64,000 nt of DNA from Cognatishimia coralii (GCF_037478305.1 NZ_JBBGAZ010000012.1:1-64000); one strand, 5' to 3'. Shown: positions 44,481 to 53,894, numbered from the stretch's first letter. Notes: generated by a model not told the origin, from the letters alone. Numbers and translations: made by a program.

Positions 44481-45686
44481 ATGATCGACGTGTTCCTCTG
44501 CGATTACATCCGCACTCCTTTCGGCCGCTATGCCGGTTCGCTGTCTCCTGTTCGGGCCGATGACCTGGCGGCCATCCCGATCCGCGAGCTGATGCTGAGG
44601 AACCCGGACGCCGACTGGGCCGCTGTGGATGACGTTTATTACGGCTGCGTCAACCAGGCGGGTGAGGACAACAGGAATGTCGCACGCATGGCGGCGCTGC
44701 TGGCCGGCTTGCCGGTCGAGGTGCCCGGCGCGACGATCAACCGTCTTTGCGGCTCGGGCATGAATGCCGTGATGTCTGCGGTCCGCGCCATCGCCGCCGG
44801 CGAGGCCGAACTGATGATCGCTGGCGGGGTCGAAAGCATGTCACGCGCGCCCTTCGTCATGCCCAAGGCCGGGGCGGCGTTTACACGCCGGGCCGAGATA
44901 TACGACACAACCATCGGTTCACGTTTCGAGAATCCGGCCTTCGCGAATATCTACGGATACGAAGCAATGCCTGTGACTGCAGAGAATGTTGCAGCGGATT
45001 TCGGCGTCTCGCGCGCCGACCAGGATGCCTTCGCGCTCCGTAGCCAGACGCGCGCAGCCGCCGCGCAGACCACGGGCCGTCTCTCACGCGAGATCGTGGG
45101 CGTGGCAGTGCCACAGCGAAGGGGCGGCCCTGTCACCGTCGACCAAGACGAGCATATCCGGCCCGATACGACGCTGGACTCCCTCGCGAAGTTGCGCGCT
45201 CCCTTCGTCGAGAATGGCACTGTCACTGCCGGCAATGCTTCTGGGGTGAACGATGGCGCTGCAGCAATGATCCTAGCGAGCGAAAGCGCCGTCCGGAAAC
45301 ACGGCCTCATACCGCGCGCCCGTTACCTTGGCGGGGCGGTCGCGGGGGTGCCCCCGCGTATCATGGGCATGGGTCCGGTGCCAGCGACACAGAAGCTCTG
45401 CGCACGGATTGGTCTGTCGCCGACGGAATTCGAAGTTATCGAACTGAACGAGGCCTTCGCAGCCCAGGGACTGGCCGTCCTGCGCGAGCTTGGCCTACCT
45501 GACGACGCGGAGCACATAAACCCGAATGGTGGCGCAATTGCCCTAGGCCACCCACTTGGAGCGTCCGGTGCCCGCATAACCGGGACGGCGGTCCTGGAGT
45601 TGCAGGAACGCGGCGGAAAACGGGCGCTCGCCACGATGTGCATCGGGGTGGGGCAGGGCATAGCAATCGCTGTGGAGGCTGTTTGA
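44481..45686 (+). CDS. Acyl-CoA thiolase (beta-ketoadipyl-CoA thiolase-type)
   Basis: The 401-residue thiolase has the nucleophile Cys in INRLCGSGMNA (about residue 91), the HPLGASGARI His segment and the ATMCIGVGQG Cys near the end. The start and RTPFGRYAGSLSPVRADDLAA resemble PcaF/PaaJ, which cleave beta-ketoadipyl-CoA. Here a dicarboxylic 3-ketoacyl-CoA such as 3-ketopimelyl-CoA is the expected substrate. It precedes the FadB-like gene, overlapping by one base. Confidence 0.92.
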   Translation: MIDVFLCDYIRTPFGRYAGSLSPVRADDLAAIPIRELMLRNPDADWAAVDDVYYGCVNQAGEDNRNVARMAALLAGLPVEVPGATINRLCGSGMNAVMSAVRAIAAGEAELMIAGGVESMSRAPFVMPKAGAAFTRRAEIYDTTIGSRFENPAFANIYGYEAMPVTAENVAADFGVSRADQDAFALRSQTRAAAAQTTGRLSREIVGVAVPQRRGGPVTVDQDEHIRPDTTLDSLAKLRAPFVENGTVTAGNASGVNDGAAAMILASESAVRKHGLIPRARYLGGAVAGVPPRIMGMGPVPATQKLCARIGLSPTEFEVIELNEAFAAQGLAVLRELGLPDDAEHINPNGGAIALGHPLGASGARITGTAVLELQERGGKRALATMCIGVGQGIAIAVEAV

Positions 45687-47656
45687 TGAGCGACTCGATG
45701 GTCCGTCTGGACATTCAGAATGGTATTGCGATCCTGACCCTGAGTAACCCGCCGGTCAACGCGCTCTCGCATGCGCTGCGCACTGCCTTCTCCGTACGGC
45801 TGGTAGAAGTTGCCCGTAACACGGCTGTAGAGGGGCTGGTTATCGCCTGTGCCGGACGGACCTTCGTAGACGGCGCCGAAATAAGCGAGCTTGGCCAGGT
45901 GAATACCCCGATGCTCCGCGAGATTATCAGTCGGCTCGAATCGATGGGCAAGCCAAGCGTTGCGGCGCTGCATGGCACCGCGCTCGGCGGCGGTCTTGAG
46001 CTGGCCCTTGGCTGCACGTTCCGCGTCGCCAACCAAGACGCCAAAATCGGCCTGCCCGAAGTCAAGCTGGGGCTGCTGCCGGGCGCGGGCGGAACCGTCC
46101 GGACTACCTATCTCGCCGGCGCCAAGGCGTCCCTCGAGTTGGCCGGAAGCGGCGAGATGATGCGGGCGGACGCAGCTGGAAAACTGGGTCTGATCGACGC
46201 CGTATTCGCCGGTGATCTGATCGCCAACGCGGTCCGCTTCCTGCAAAGGAAGATCAGTGAGAATGATATTCCCGCCCCGGTCAGCCAGCGCGCCGGGGAC
46301 ATGCCTTCGGCCGATCCCGCAGCGCTGGAAAAGCTGGCCGCCGAGCTTTGCCAAAAGGCGCGCTCCAGCGCGCCGATGCTGACGGGGCAGGCGGTCAAGG
46401 CCGCCCTCGAACTGGATTTCGCGAGGGCCATGCAGGAAGAGCGTAGGCTGTTCGACGAGGCGGTCGCCAGTCCGCGTTCCGAAGCACTACGGCACCTCTT
46501 CTTCGCAGAACGTGCCGCCGCCAAACTGCCCGAGGATGTCGCCGAAGCCGGCACCCGCTCGGTTCAGGCCGTCGGCGTGATCGGCGCGGGCACGATGGGC
46601 AGCGGCATAGCGATGGCCTTCGCCAATAGCGGCTACGACGTGATCATTCGCGAAATGAACGCCGAGGCTCTTCAGCGCGGGCTTGAACGGGTGGCCACGA
46701 CCTACGCCCGTTCTGTCTCGCGCGGGTCGTTGACCCGGAACGAGGCCGACCGTCGCATCGCGCGGATCGAGGGCACCGACGAAGCCGCGGACCTTGCCAA
46801 ATGCGACCTAATCGTCGAAGCCGCCTTCGAGGATATGGAGGTCAAGAAATCGATCTTCGCCGAGCTCGACAGAATTGCCCGGCCCGGCGCGATCCTGGCG
46901 ACGAACACATCATATCTGAACGTTGACGCGATTGCGGCGGCCACCTCGCGCCCCGGCGATGTGCTGGGCCTGCACTTCTTCTCTCCGGCCAACGTCATGA
47001 AGCTGGTCGAGGTCGTGCGCGGCGCCGAAACCGCGCCCAACGTGCTGGCAACTGCTTTGGGTGTGAGCCGTAAACTGCGCAAGCAGCCGGTTGTTGTCGG
47101 TGTGTGCCACGGCTTTGTTGGCAACCGGATGCTGGCCGCCCGCAACGCGCAGCTGTCGCAACTGCTTCTGGAAGGAGCAACACCCGCGCAGGTCGACGGC
47201 GCATTCCGGGCGCTCGGCTGGCCGATGGGCCCCTGCCAGATGCAGGACCTAGCCGGGCTCGACATCAGCTGGCGCAATCGCAAGGCGCTCGGCACGCCCG
47301 ACGCATTGCCGGACAGGCTGTGCGAACTAGGACGCTTTGGCCAAAAGGCTGGCAAGGGTTGGTACCTTTATGACGGCAACCGTGAACGGAAACCGGACCC
47401 CGAGGTGCAGGTAATCATCGATACGATGGCCGCCGAGCGCGGCATCACGCGCAAACTACTCAGTGAAAATGAAATCATCGACCGAACCCACGGGCCGATG
47501 ATCACCGAGGGCCGCAGGATCCTAGAGGAAGGCATCGCGGTCCGCAGTTCGGATATCGATGTGATCTGGGTGCATGGCTACGGCTTTCCCCGTGATCTGG
47601 GCGGACCGATGTTCTGGGATGACAAGGGCCGTCTGCGGACAAAAGGAGAAATCTGA
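45686..47656 (+). CDS. Enoyl-CoA hydratase/3-hydroxyacyl-CoA dehydrogenase fusion (FadB/PimF-like)
   Basis: This 656-residue multifunctional enzyme has an N-terminal crotonase domain (about 1-190; TALGGGLELALGC) and a NAD-binding dehydrogenase domain (GVIGAGTMGSGIAMA, about 293-307) followed by two C-terminal 3HCDH domains. It hydrates enoyl-CoA and oxidises the 3-hydroxyacyl-CoA. The ATG overlaps the thiolase TGA, and gcdH starts at its last base. PimF is the matching enzyme for dicarboxylates, but general FadB-type activity is possible. Confidence 0.92.
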   Translation: MSDSMVRLDIQNGIAILTLSNPPVNALSHALRTAFSVRLVEVARNTAVEGLVIACAGRTFVDGAEISELGQVNTPMLREIISRLESMGKPSVAALHGTALGGGLELALGCTFRVANQDAKIGLPEVKLGLLPGAGGTVRTTYLAGAKASLELAGSGEMMRADAAGKLGLIDAVFAGDLIANAVRFLQRKISENDIPAPVSQRAGDMPSADPAALEKLAAELCQKARSSAPMLTGQAVKAALELDFARAMQEERRLFDEAVASPRSEALRHLFFAERAAAKLPEDVAEAGTRSVQAVGVIGAGTMGSGIAMAFANSGYDVIIREMNAEALQRGLERVATTYARSVSRGSLTRNEADRRIARIEGTDEAADLAKCDLIVEAAFEDMEVKKSIFAELDRIARPGAILATNTSYLNVDAIAAATSRPGDVLGLHFFSPANVMKLVEVVRGAETAPNVLATALGVSRKLRKQPVVVGVCHGFVGNRMLAARNAQLSQLLLEGATPAQVDGAFRALGWPMGPCQMQDLAGLDISWRNRKALGTPDALPDRLCELGRFGQKAGKGWYLYDGNRERKPDPEVQVIIDTMAAERGITRKLLSENEIIDRTHGPMITEGRRILEEGIAVRSSDIDVIWVHGYGFPRDLGGPMFWDDKGRLRTKGEI

Positions 47657-48882
47657 TGGTATTAAAACTGGAAAAATCGCTGAAATCCAAGGACGCGCCC
47701 GATCTGTCGCGGTTCGACTGGGAAGATCCGCTGCGGCTGGAGGGTCAGCTGTCGGAGGAAGAACGGATGCTGCGCGACGCGGCGCGGGATTTTGCGCAGG
47801 CGGAACTGCAGCCGCGGGTGACCGCGGCCTACCGCGAGGAGATGGCGGCCCCGGAGCTTTTCCCGCTGATGGGCGCGGCCGGCCTGCTGGGCGCGACGCT
47901 GCCCGAGGACTACGGCGGGCTGGGTGCCTCTTACGTCACCTACGGGCTGATCGCGCGCGAGATCGAGCGGGTCGACAGTGGCTACCGCTCGATGATGTCG
48001 GTGCAAAGCTCGCTGGTGATCTATCCGATCTACGCCTACGGCAGCGAGGCGCAGCGCCGGAAATACCTGCGCGGCCTCTGCGACGGCTCGCTGATCGGCT
48101 GTTTCGGCCTGACCGAGCCCGACGCCGGATCGGACCCCGGCGGCATGAAGACGAGGGCCGAGAAGACCGAGGCGGGCTACCGGCTGACCGGAAGCAAGAT
48201 GTGGATCTCCAACAGCCCCTTCGCCGATGTCTTCGTTGTCTGGGCAAAATCCGAGGCGCATGGCGGCAAGATCCGCGGCTTCGTGCTGGAAAAGGGCATG
48301 GCGGGCCTTTCGGCACCGAAGATCGGCGGCAAGCTTTCCCTACGCGCTTCGACCACCGGAGAGATCGTGATGGACGGCGTCGAGGTGGGCGAAGATGCTC
48401 TTCTGCCCAATATCGAGGGTCTGAAGGGGCCCTTCGGCTGCCTCAACCGTGCGCGTTACGGCATCGCCTGGGGCGTGATGGGTGCAGCCGAAGAGTGCTG
48501 GCACCGCACAAGGCAATACGGTCTGGACCGCAGGCAGTTTGGCCGGCCCCTGGCACAGACGCAGCTGTTCCAGAAGAAGTTGGCTGAAATGATGACTGAG
48601 ATCACGCTGGGCCTGCAGGCGGCGCTGCAGGTCGGGCGTCTGATGGACGGCGCGCAGGCGGCGCCCGAGATGATCAGCCTGATCAAGCGCAACAATTGCG
48701 GGAAGGCGCTGGAGATCGCGCGGATGGCCCGCGACATGCACGGCGGTAACGGTATATCCGAGGAATTCCAGGTGATGCGTCACATGGTGAACCTAGAGAC
48801 CGTTAATACCTACGAAGGCACCCATGACGTACACACCTTGATCCTAGGCCGTGCACAGACAGGGCTGCAGGCGTTTTTCTGA
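47656..48882 (+). CDS. gcdH: Glutaryl-CoA dehydrogenase
   Basis: The 408-residue enzyme resembles glutaryl-CoA dehydrogenase over its whole length: TLPEDYGGLGASYV, SGYRSMMSVQSSLV, GCFGLTEPDAGSDPGGM and VNTYEGTHDVH, which holds the catalytic Glu. It oxidises and decarboxylates glutaryl-CoA to crotonyl-CoA. This closes the route from pimeloyl-CoA (C7) after one round of beta-oxidation to C5. The start overlaps the FadB-like stop by one base. ETF genes follow. Confidence 0.94.
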   Translation: MVLKLEKSLKSKDAPDLSRFDWEDPLRLEGQLSEEERMLRDAARDFAQAELQPRVTAAYREEMAAPELFPLMGAAGLLGATLPEDYGGLGASYVTYGLIAREIERVDSGYRSMMSVQSSLVIYPIYAYGSEAQRRKYLRGLCDGSLIGCFGLTEPDAGSDPGGMKTRAEKTEAGYRLTGSKMWISNSPFADVFVVWAKSEAHGGKIRGFVLEKGMAGLSAPKIGGKLSLRASTTGEIVMDGVEVGEDALLPNIEGLKGPFGCLNRARYGIAWGVMGAAEECWHRTRQYGLDRRQFGRPLAQTQLFQKKLAEMMTEITLGLQAALQVGRLMDGAQAAPEMISLIKRNNCGKALEIARMARDMHGGNGISEEFQVMRHMVNLETVNTYEGTHDVHTLILGRAQTGLQAFF

Positions 48883-48910
48883 GCTTCAAGATCCGAGGAG
48901 AGATGTGCCA

Positions 48911-49669
48911 ATGAAAGTCCTTGTACCCGTGAAACGCGTGATTGACTACAACGTGAAAGTCCGTGTGAAAGCGGACAGCAGCGGTGTCGATCTCGCCAAC
49001 GTCAAGATGTCGATGAACCCGTTCGACGAAATCGCTGTCGAAGAGGCAATCCGCCTGAAAGAAGCCGGCAAGGCCGACGAAGTCGTCGCCGTTTCCATCG
49101 GCGTAAAGCAGGCGCAGGAAACCCTGCGTACCGCGCTGGCCATGGGTGCGGACCGCGCCATCCTGGTGGTGGCAGCCGATGACGTCCACACCGACATCGA
49201 GCCGCTGGCCGTCGCCAAGATCCTGGCAAAGATCGTCGAGGAAGAACAGCCGGGCCTGGTGCTGGCTGGCAAGCAGGCCATCGACAACGACATGAACGCC
49301 ACCGGCCAGATGCTGTCGGCGCTCCTGGGCTGGTCCCAGGGCACCTTCGCCTCGGAAGTGGACATCGAAGGCGACAGCGCCAAGATCACCCGCGAGGTGG
49401 ATGGCGGCCTGCAAACGATCAGCGTCAAGATGCCGACCATCGTGACCGTCGACCTGCGCCTGAACGAGCCGCGCTATGCGTCGCTGCCGAACATCATGAA
49501 GGCGAAGAAAAAGCCGCTGGATGAGAAGACCGCCGCCGATTACGGCGTCGACGTCACCCCGCGTCTGGAAATCGTCAAGACCGAGGAACCGGCGGCGCGC
49601 GCGGCTGGTATCATCGTGGGCTCGGTTGACGAGCTGGTTGCGAAACTCAAAGAAGCGGGGGCTGTGTAA
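48911..49669 (+). CDS. etfB: Electron transfer flavoprotein beta subunit
   Basis: The 252-residue subunit (MKVLVPVKRVIDYNVKVRVK start, MSMNPFDEIAVEEAIRLKE, and the PEP-free DNDMNATGQM segment) belongs to the AMP-binding ETF beta family. With EtfA it takes electrons from the several acyl-CoA dehydrogenases of this run to ETF:quinone oxidoreductase. A GGAGAG precedes the ATG. It overlaps etfA by one base (TAATG). Confidence 0.95.
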   Translation: MKVLVPVKRVIDYNVKVRVKADSSGVDLANVKMSMNPFDEIAVEEAIRLKEAGKADEVVAVSIGVKQAQETLRTALAMGADRAILVVAADDVHTDIEPLAVAKILAKIVEEEQPGLVLAGKQAIDNDMNATGQMLSALLGWSQGTFASEVDIEGDSAKITREVDGGLQTISVKMPTIVTVDLRLNEPRYASLPNIMKAKKKPLDEKTAADYGVDVTPRLEIVKTEEPAARAAGIIVGSVDELVAKLKEAGAV

Positions 49670-50595
49670 TGGCTGTTCTTCTTCTCGCCGAAGTCACCGG
49701 TGGTGAGCTGTCGATGGACGCCACCGCCAAGGCCGTCACCGCCGCCAAAGCACTGGGTGACGTGACCGTTCTGTGCGCCGGGGCCTCTGCCGCCGCCGCG
49801 GGCGACGCCGCCGCCACCATCGACGGTGTCTCCAAGGTGCTGGTCGCCGAAGACGCTTCGCTGGGCCACCGTCTGGCGGAATCCACCGCCGCGCTGATCG
49901 TGTCGCTGGCCGATGGCTATGACCACATCGTGGCTCCCGCCACCACCGACGCCAAGAACGTCATGCCACGCGTCGCCGCGCTGCTGGACGTCATGCTGAT
50001 CTCGGAGGCCACCGACGTGGTAGACGCCGACACCTTTGTGCGCCCGATCTATGCCGGCAACGCCATGCAGACCGTCAAGTCGAGCGACGCCAAGAAGGTC
50101 ATCACCTTCCGCACCTCGACCTTCGACGCCGCCGGCACCGGTGGCTCGGCTTCGGTCGAAACCGTCTCGGCCGCGGCCGATCCGGGATTGTCGAGCTGGA
50201 TCGAAGACAAGGTTGCCGCCTCCGACCGCCCCGAGTTGACCTCGGCTGGCATCGTCGTGTCGGGTGGTCGTGGCGTGGGGTCCGAAGAGAACTTCGCGCT
50301 GATCGAAGCCCTGGCCGACAAGCTGGGCGCCGCCGTCGGTGCGTCGCGCGCCGCCGTCGACTCGGGTTATGCCCCGAACGACTGGCAGGTGGGCCAGACC
50401 GGCAAGGTCGTGGCTCCGGGTCTCTACGTCGCCGTAGGCATCTCGGGTGCGATCCAGCACCTTGCCGGCATGAAGGACTCGAAGATCATCGTTGCCATCA
50501 ACAAGGACGAAGAAGCGCCGATCTTCCAGGTCGCCGACTTCGGCCTCGTGGCAGACCTCTTCGCCGCCGTCCCGGAACTGACCGAGAAACTCTAA
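49669..50595 (+). CDS. etfA: Electron transfer flavoprotein alpha subunit
   Basis: The 308-residue subunit carries the FAD-binding C-terminal domain (SGGRGVGSEENF, PNDWQVGQTGKVVAPGLYVAVGISGAIQHLAGM). It is the last gene of the 21-kb plus-strand run. The end is followed by a non-coding stretch of 319 bp. It dimerises with EtfB upstream. Confidence 0.95.
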   Translation: MAVLLLAEVTGGELSMDATAKAVTAAKALGDVTVLCAGASAAAAGDAAATIDGVSKVLVAEDASLGHRLAESTAALIVSLADGYDHIVAPATTDAKNVMPRVAALLDVMLISEATDVVDADTFVRPIYAGNAMQTVKSSDAKKVITFRTSTFDAAGTGGSASVETVSAAADPGLSSWIEDKVAASDRPELTSAGIVVSGGRGVGSEENFALIEALADKLGAAVGASRAAVDSGYAPNDWQVGQTGKVVAPGLYVAVGISGAIQHLAGMKDSKIIVAINKDEEAPIFQVADFGLVADLFAAVPELTEKL

Positions 50596-50914
50596 CAATA
50601 ACCTTAACCCGCCTGCACCCCCGGCACGATCCGGTTGTGGGCGGGGGACTGGTAGATTGCGCCCTTTCCAACACGGGCATTTCAACAGGTCCAACCGGGG
50701 TCTTCAGGCAAATGCGCACAAGCATGTTTCTCACCGAACCGGAACCTCCGCGCGCCCTGGTGCTTCAGCTGGGACAAGAATAATCCGAAGAACGCCCAAG
50801 TGATCCTGCGCATGCTGGAGATCGGTGCGGTTCAATTCTTCCACAATCCGCTGGTCACCGGTATCGCCGACAGCACCAACCAGACGTTTCCGTAGGTTTC
50901 AGGAATTTCATTTA
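50596..50914. other. Intergenic region after etfA, with possible gene scrap
   Basis: CCCGCC (50,608-50,613) and GGCGGG (50,640-50,645) flank an inner CCGG/CCGG stem, which may terminate the etf transcript, though no U-run follows. From about 50,760 to 50,895 an open stretch reads WCFSWDKNNPKNAQVILRML and on to IADSTNQTFP, then TAG. It has protein-like composition but no start and no family I recognise. It may be the 3' remnant of a lost gene. Confidence 0.35.
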
Positions 50915-51406
50915 TCAATCCGGTATCGTAAAACCAGTAAACGCCTTGATCTCTTTCAGTGCGAAATTCGACGTCATGGCCTTGATCCCAGGCAGACGCC
51001 GCAGGACGGTCATCGAGAAGTCAGCATAGGCGTCCAAATCCCGACAGGCGACTAGCAGAATAAAATCTGAGCCGCCACCCACCGAATGGCAGGTCACGAT
51101 CTCGTCCAGATCGATGATTGCCTTCTCAAATGCGGCCGCGTCGCTTTCACCATGGGTGTCGATCTGTACGCTCACATAGACCAAAACGCCCAGCCCGATC
51201 TTCCTGCGGTCGAGGTTTGCGCTGTAACCTGCAATAATGCCAGTTTCCTCTAGCCTGCGGGTGCGGCGCCAGCAAGGAGATGACGACATACCCGTCCGCT
51301 CGGCGAGTTCATTGTTATTGATCCGCCCGTCGCGTTGAAGCTCTCGCAATATCCTTCGATCCGAAGGATCAAGTATCCCGTGTCGCGGTGATTCGGCAGA
51401 ACTCAT
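50915..51406 (-). CDS. Lrp/AsnC-family transcriptional regulator
   Basis: The 163-residue protein has an Lrp helix-turn-helix (about 12-60, LDPSDRRILRELQRDGRINNNELAERTG) and a C-terminal RAM effector domain (about 75-155). I start at the ATG at 51,406, preceded by GGGAGA. It diverges from the acetoacetate-decarboxylase-like/DUF2000/aminotransferase trio and probably regulates it in response to an amino acid. Confidence 0.9.
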   Translation of the reverse strand: MSSAESPRHGILDPSDRRILRELQRDGRINNNELAERTGMSSSPCWRRTRRLEETGIIAGYSANLDRRKIGLGVLVYVSVQIDTHGESDAAAFEKAIIDLDEIVTCHSVGGGSDFILLVACRDLDAYADFSMTVLRRLPGIKAMTSNFALKEIKAFTGFTIPD

Positions 51407-51549
51407 ACTTTTCTCCCACTGTTGCGGAAGATCTTGCCCATTTTTGGATTCATATAGGCAAATCCCACCCATTCTTCAAGTAAAATCATAAAAATCAGGC
51501 AAGTATCTCCAAGTGGCGGGTGGCAAGTTTAGCGAAAAGGAGAAACACG

Positions 51550-52329
51550 ATGCTTCAAGGCTTTACCGGCCCATACACACCTCAAGGACGTTCCGCCCTC
51601 GTCCCGTCGCCGCCATGGCACTACGCCGGCCGGATTGTCTCAATCGGAGCCCGGACCGAAGCGGAAGTAGCGCAACGCTTCTTGCCCTCTGGGTTCGGCC
51701 GCGCGTCCGGCCGCGTTTTCGGCCATTTCTGCGAATGGCAGGCCACCACGGACGGCTCCGAACTGCTGGATCCAGCCTATTCGCAATACAACGAGTTCTT
51801 TCTGCTGATCGAAGCGCTGTCCGATCAAGGCGAGGCCCGGCTTTTCTGTTCGTTCATCTTCGTCGACCAAGACATCTCGATGGTCCGCGGCCATATGCAG
51901 GGGTTTCCCAAGAAGCTCGGCGCGATCCGGATCGGGCGGTCTTATGACCTCGAACATCCAGCCGCGGGTCGACAGGGATCAGGGACGAGGCTGGGCGCTA
52001 CTGTCGCAGTAAAGGACCGCCGGTTGATCGAAGCCGAATGGACTGGATCGACCGAAAGCGCCGAGCCGATCGGCTTTCTGGGAACACCGACTTTCGGACT
52101 GGTCGGCGCACCCTCCATCACCGGCACCCCCACCTCTGGGGACATTCGTCTTGTCAGACAGTCACTATCTGCACGGGTCGTCGGACCGATCCATGCGGCA
52201 GAGGGAACACTCAGGCTTCTGGTCTCTCCAATGGACGAAATTGGCGACCTGCCGGTCCACTCATGCTTTGCTGCGACAACCTGTGAGGCGGCGCTTACCG
52301 TGACCGGTGCAGAAGAGGCCGGGTTTTGA
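51550..52329 (+). CDS. Acetoacetate decarboxylase-family protein
   Basis: The 259-residue protein fits the acetoacetate decarboxylase fold. The HMQGFPKKLG segment matches the RExxGFPKK site of the family, where the first of the Lys pair (Lys121 here) forms a Schiff base with the keto acid. QYNEFFLLI matches the conserved (Q/E)YNE region. AAGGAG precedes the ATG. It shares its transcript with a DUF2000 protein and an aminotransferase, so a keto acid made by transamination may be its substrate rather than acetoacetate. Confidence 0.8.
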   Translation: MLQGFTGPYTPQGRSALVPSPPWHYAGRIVSIGARTEAEVAQRFLPSGFGRASGRVFGHFCEWQATTDGSELLDPAYSQYNEFFLLIEALSDQGEARLFCSFIFVDQDISMVRGHMQGFPKKLGAIRIGRSYDLEHPAAGRQGSGTRLGATVAVKDRRLIEAEWTGSTESAEPIGFLGTPTFGLVGAPSITGTPTSGDIRLVRQSLSARVVGPIHAAEGTLRLLVSPMDEIGDLPVHSCFAATTCEAALTVTGAEEAGF

Positions 52330-52769
52330 CCGGCTCCGTTCTCGACCCGCTTCGTGGCGATGGCGATCTCAGGCTCGCGGTGATCGTCAACCCCTGCTTG
52401 CCACCAGGCCTTCTCGCCAACACGGTCGCGACCATCTCCGTCGGCATCGGTGCGCGACAACCTGGACTGGGCCGCATCGATTTGGCCGACAGAACTGGCC
52501 TCCGCATTAGCATTAGCGCCGACAGGCCGGTCCCAATTCTGCAAGCCGACCCCGAACAGATCCGGACTCTGCTGACGCGCGCGACAACGCAGGCCGATCT
52601 CGACATCGTCGTGTTTCCTGAATTCGCCCGGCAAATGAACCACTTCAGCGAATATGAGGCCGCCTTCCCTGGTCGGGATCTAATGCAGGAAACGCTCGAC
52701 GGGATCGGGTTGTGTGGACCGTCCAAGGTCGTGAAATCGCTGACCGGATCCCTGAAATTATTGAGGTAA
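52326..52769 (+). CDS. DUF2000-family protein
   Basis: The 147-residue protein begins at a TTG that overlaps the upstream stop. It has the pattern of DUF2000 proteins (LAVIVNPCLPPGLLANTVA, RPVPILQADPEQIRTL, FPEFARQMNH), a peptidyl-tRNA-hydrolase-like fold of unknown function. Members often sit next to amino-acid metabolic genes and regulators, as here with an Lrp regulator and an aminotransferase. I infer no specific activity. Confidence 0.7.
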   Translation: MTGSVLDPLRGDGDLRLAVIVNPCLPPGLLANTVATISVGIGARQPGLGRIDLADRTGLRISISADRPVPILQADPEQIRTLLTRATTQADLDIVVFPEFARQMNHFSEYEAAFPGRDLMQETLDGIGLCGPSKVVKSLTGSLKLLR

Positions 52770-52771
52770 AC

Positions 52772-53620
52772 ATGTCATCTACAGCATGGAGTTATTTTAA
52801 CGGCGACTGGCGGAAGGGCCCGGCGCAATTGATGTCGGCTACCACCCATTCGGCCTGGCTGGCCCATACGGTCTTCGACGGCGCCCGCCGCTATGAGGGC
52901 GTCTTCCCGGATCTGGCGCTGCATTGCGAACGGGTGGTCCGATCAGCGCTGATCATGGGTATGACGCCCGAGATCACGCCCGAAGAGATCGAAGGGCTCG
53001 CGCGGGACGGCGCCAACCGGTTCGATGGCAACGAAACACTCTACATCCGGCCGATGTTCTGGATCGAGGAAGGTTTCGGGCCGATCGACCCCGGTACGAC
53101 ACGGTTTGCGCTGGTTATCCAACCGATGCCGATGCCGGATGTCGAACCCGGCTTTTCCGCACAGATATCCGATTTCCGCAAACCCTCCCCCGAGACCGCC
53201 CCGACGGGGGCCAAGGCCTCGTGCCTCTATCCGCAGGCGACCCTCGCTTGGACGGCGGCACGGAAGGCCGGTTTTAACAACGCGGTGATGCTCGACGCTA
53301 TCGGGAATGTCGCCGAGTTCACCATGCAGAACATCTTCATTGTGAAGGACGGGGCGGTTCACACGCCAGTTGCGAACGGAATGCTGCTGCCCGGCATCAC
53401 CCGCCGCCGCGTCATGCTCTTGCTCAAAGACATGGGGATCGAGACCATCGAACGTACAATCGGTCCGGCAGAGCTGATGCAGGCGGAGGAGATCATATCC
53501 TCGGGCAACCACGCGCGGGTCTATCCCTGCAACCGGATCGGCCAACGGGACATCGGTGTCGGTCGGATCGGGCGCCGCCTTGTCACAGCCTATCGCGACT
53601 TTGCCCACTCAAAAAATTGA
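52772..53620 (+). CDS. Branched-chain/D-amino-acid aminotransferase family (PLP class IV)
   Basis: The 282-residue class IV aminotransferase has the PLP-binding Lys at 148 (TGAKAS) and the DAIGNVAEFTMQNIFIV signature, with a phosphate-binding region around LLPGITRRRV. It interconverts an amino acid and its 2-keto acid. The ATG at 52,772 follows GAGG. It may supply the keto acid for the decarboxylase-like enzyme two genes upstream. Confidence 0.88.
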   Translation: MSSTAWSYFNGDWRKGPAQLMSATTHSAWLAHTVFDGARRYEGVFPDLALHCERVVRSALIMGMTPEITPEEIEGLARDGANRFDGNETLYIRPMFWIEEGFGPIDPGTTRFALVIQPMPMPDVEPGFSAQISDFRKPSPETAPTGAKASCLYPQATLAWTAARKAGFNNAVMLDAIGNVAEFTMQNIFIVKDGAVHTPVANGMLLPGITRRRVMLLLKDMGIETIERTIGPAELMQAEEIISSGNHARVYPCNRIGQRDIGVGRIGRRLVTAYRDFAHSKN

Positions 53621-53708
53621 GGCGTCGCAGCGGAGGAAACTCAAGATGTGACCGCCCCCCGACGAAATCAATACGCCAGGGTGGGTTTGTCTTGATTCAT
53701 AAAGTGGG

Positions 53709-53894
53709 ATGGTCATGTCAGAGATTGCCATGGGCGGGTTTGATTTGGTGAAGGATGTAATTCAGGTTCACCGGGCCCACGCTACGGGCCGGGCTGTGCT
53801 GCGCAAGAAGCTTGCATTTCAGATTTGGACCTCATCCGCTGACCTTCGTCTCTGGCCGCAGCTTTTCAAAATGCCGTTCTTGAAGGCCAGATAG
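53709..53894 (+). pseudogene. IS110-family transposase, N-terminal scrap
   Basis: Reading MSEIAMGGFDLVKDVIQVHRA and on through TGRAVLRKKL, it matches the start of IS110-family transposases (GVDLAKNVFQVHGADASGRAVLRKKL). After about 35 residues similarity ends. Only a tenth of the gene remains and the conserved DLAK is DLVK, so this is a decayed fragment. It marks the border of the less GC-rich segment to the right. Confidence 0.75.
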
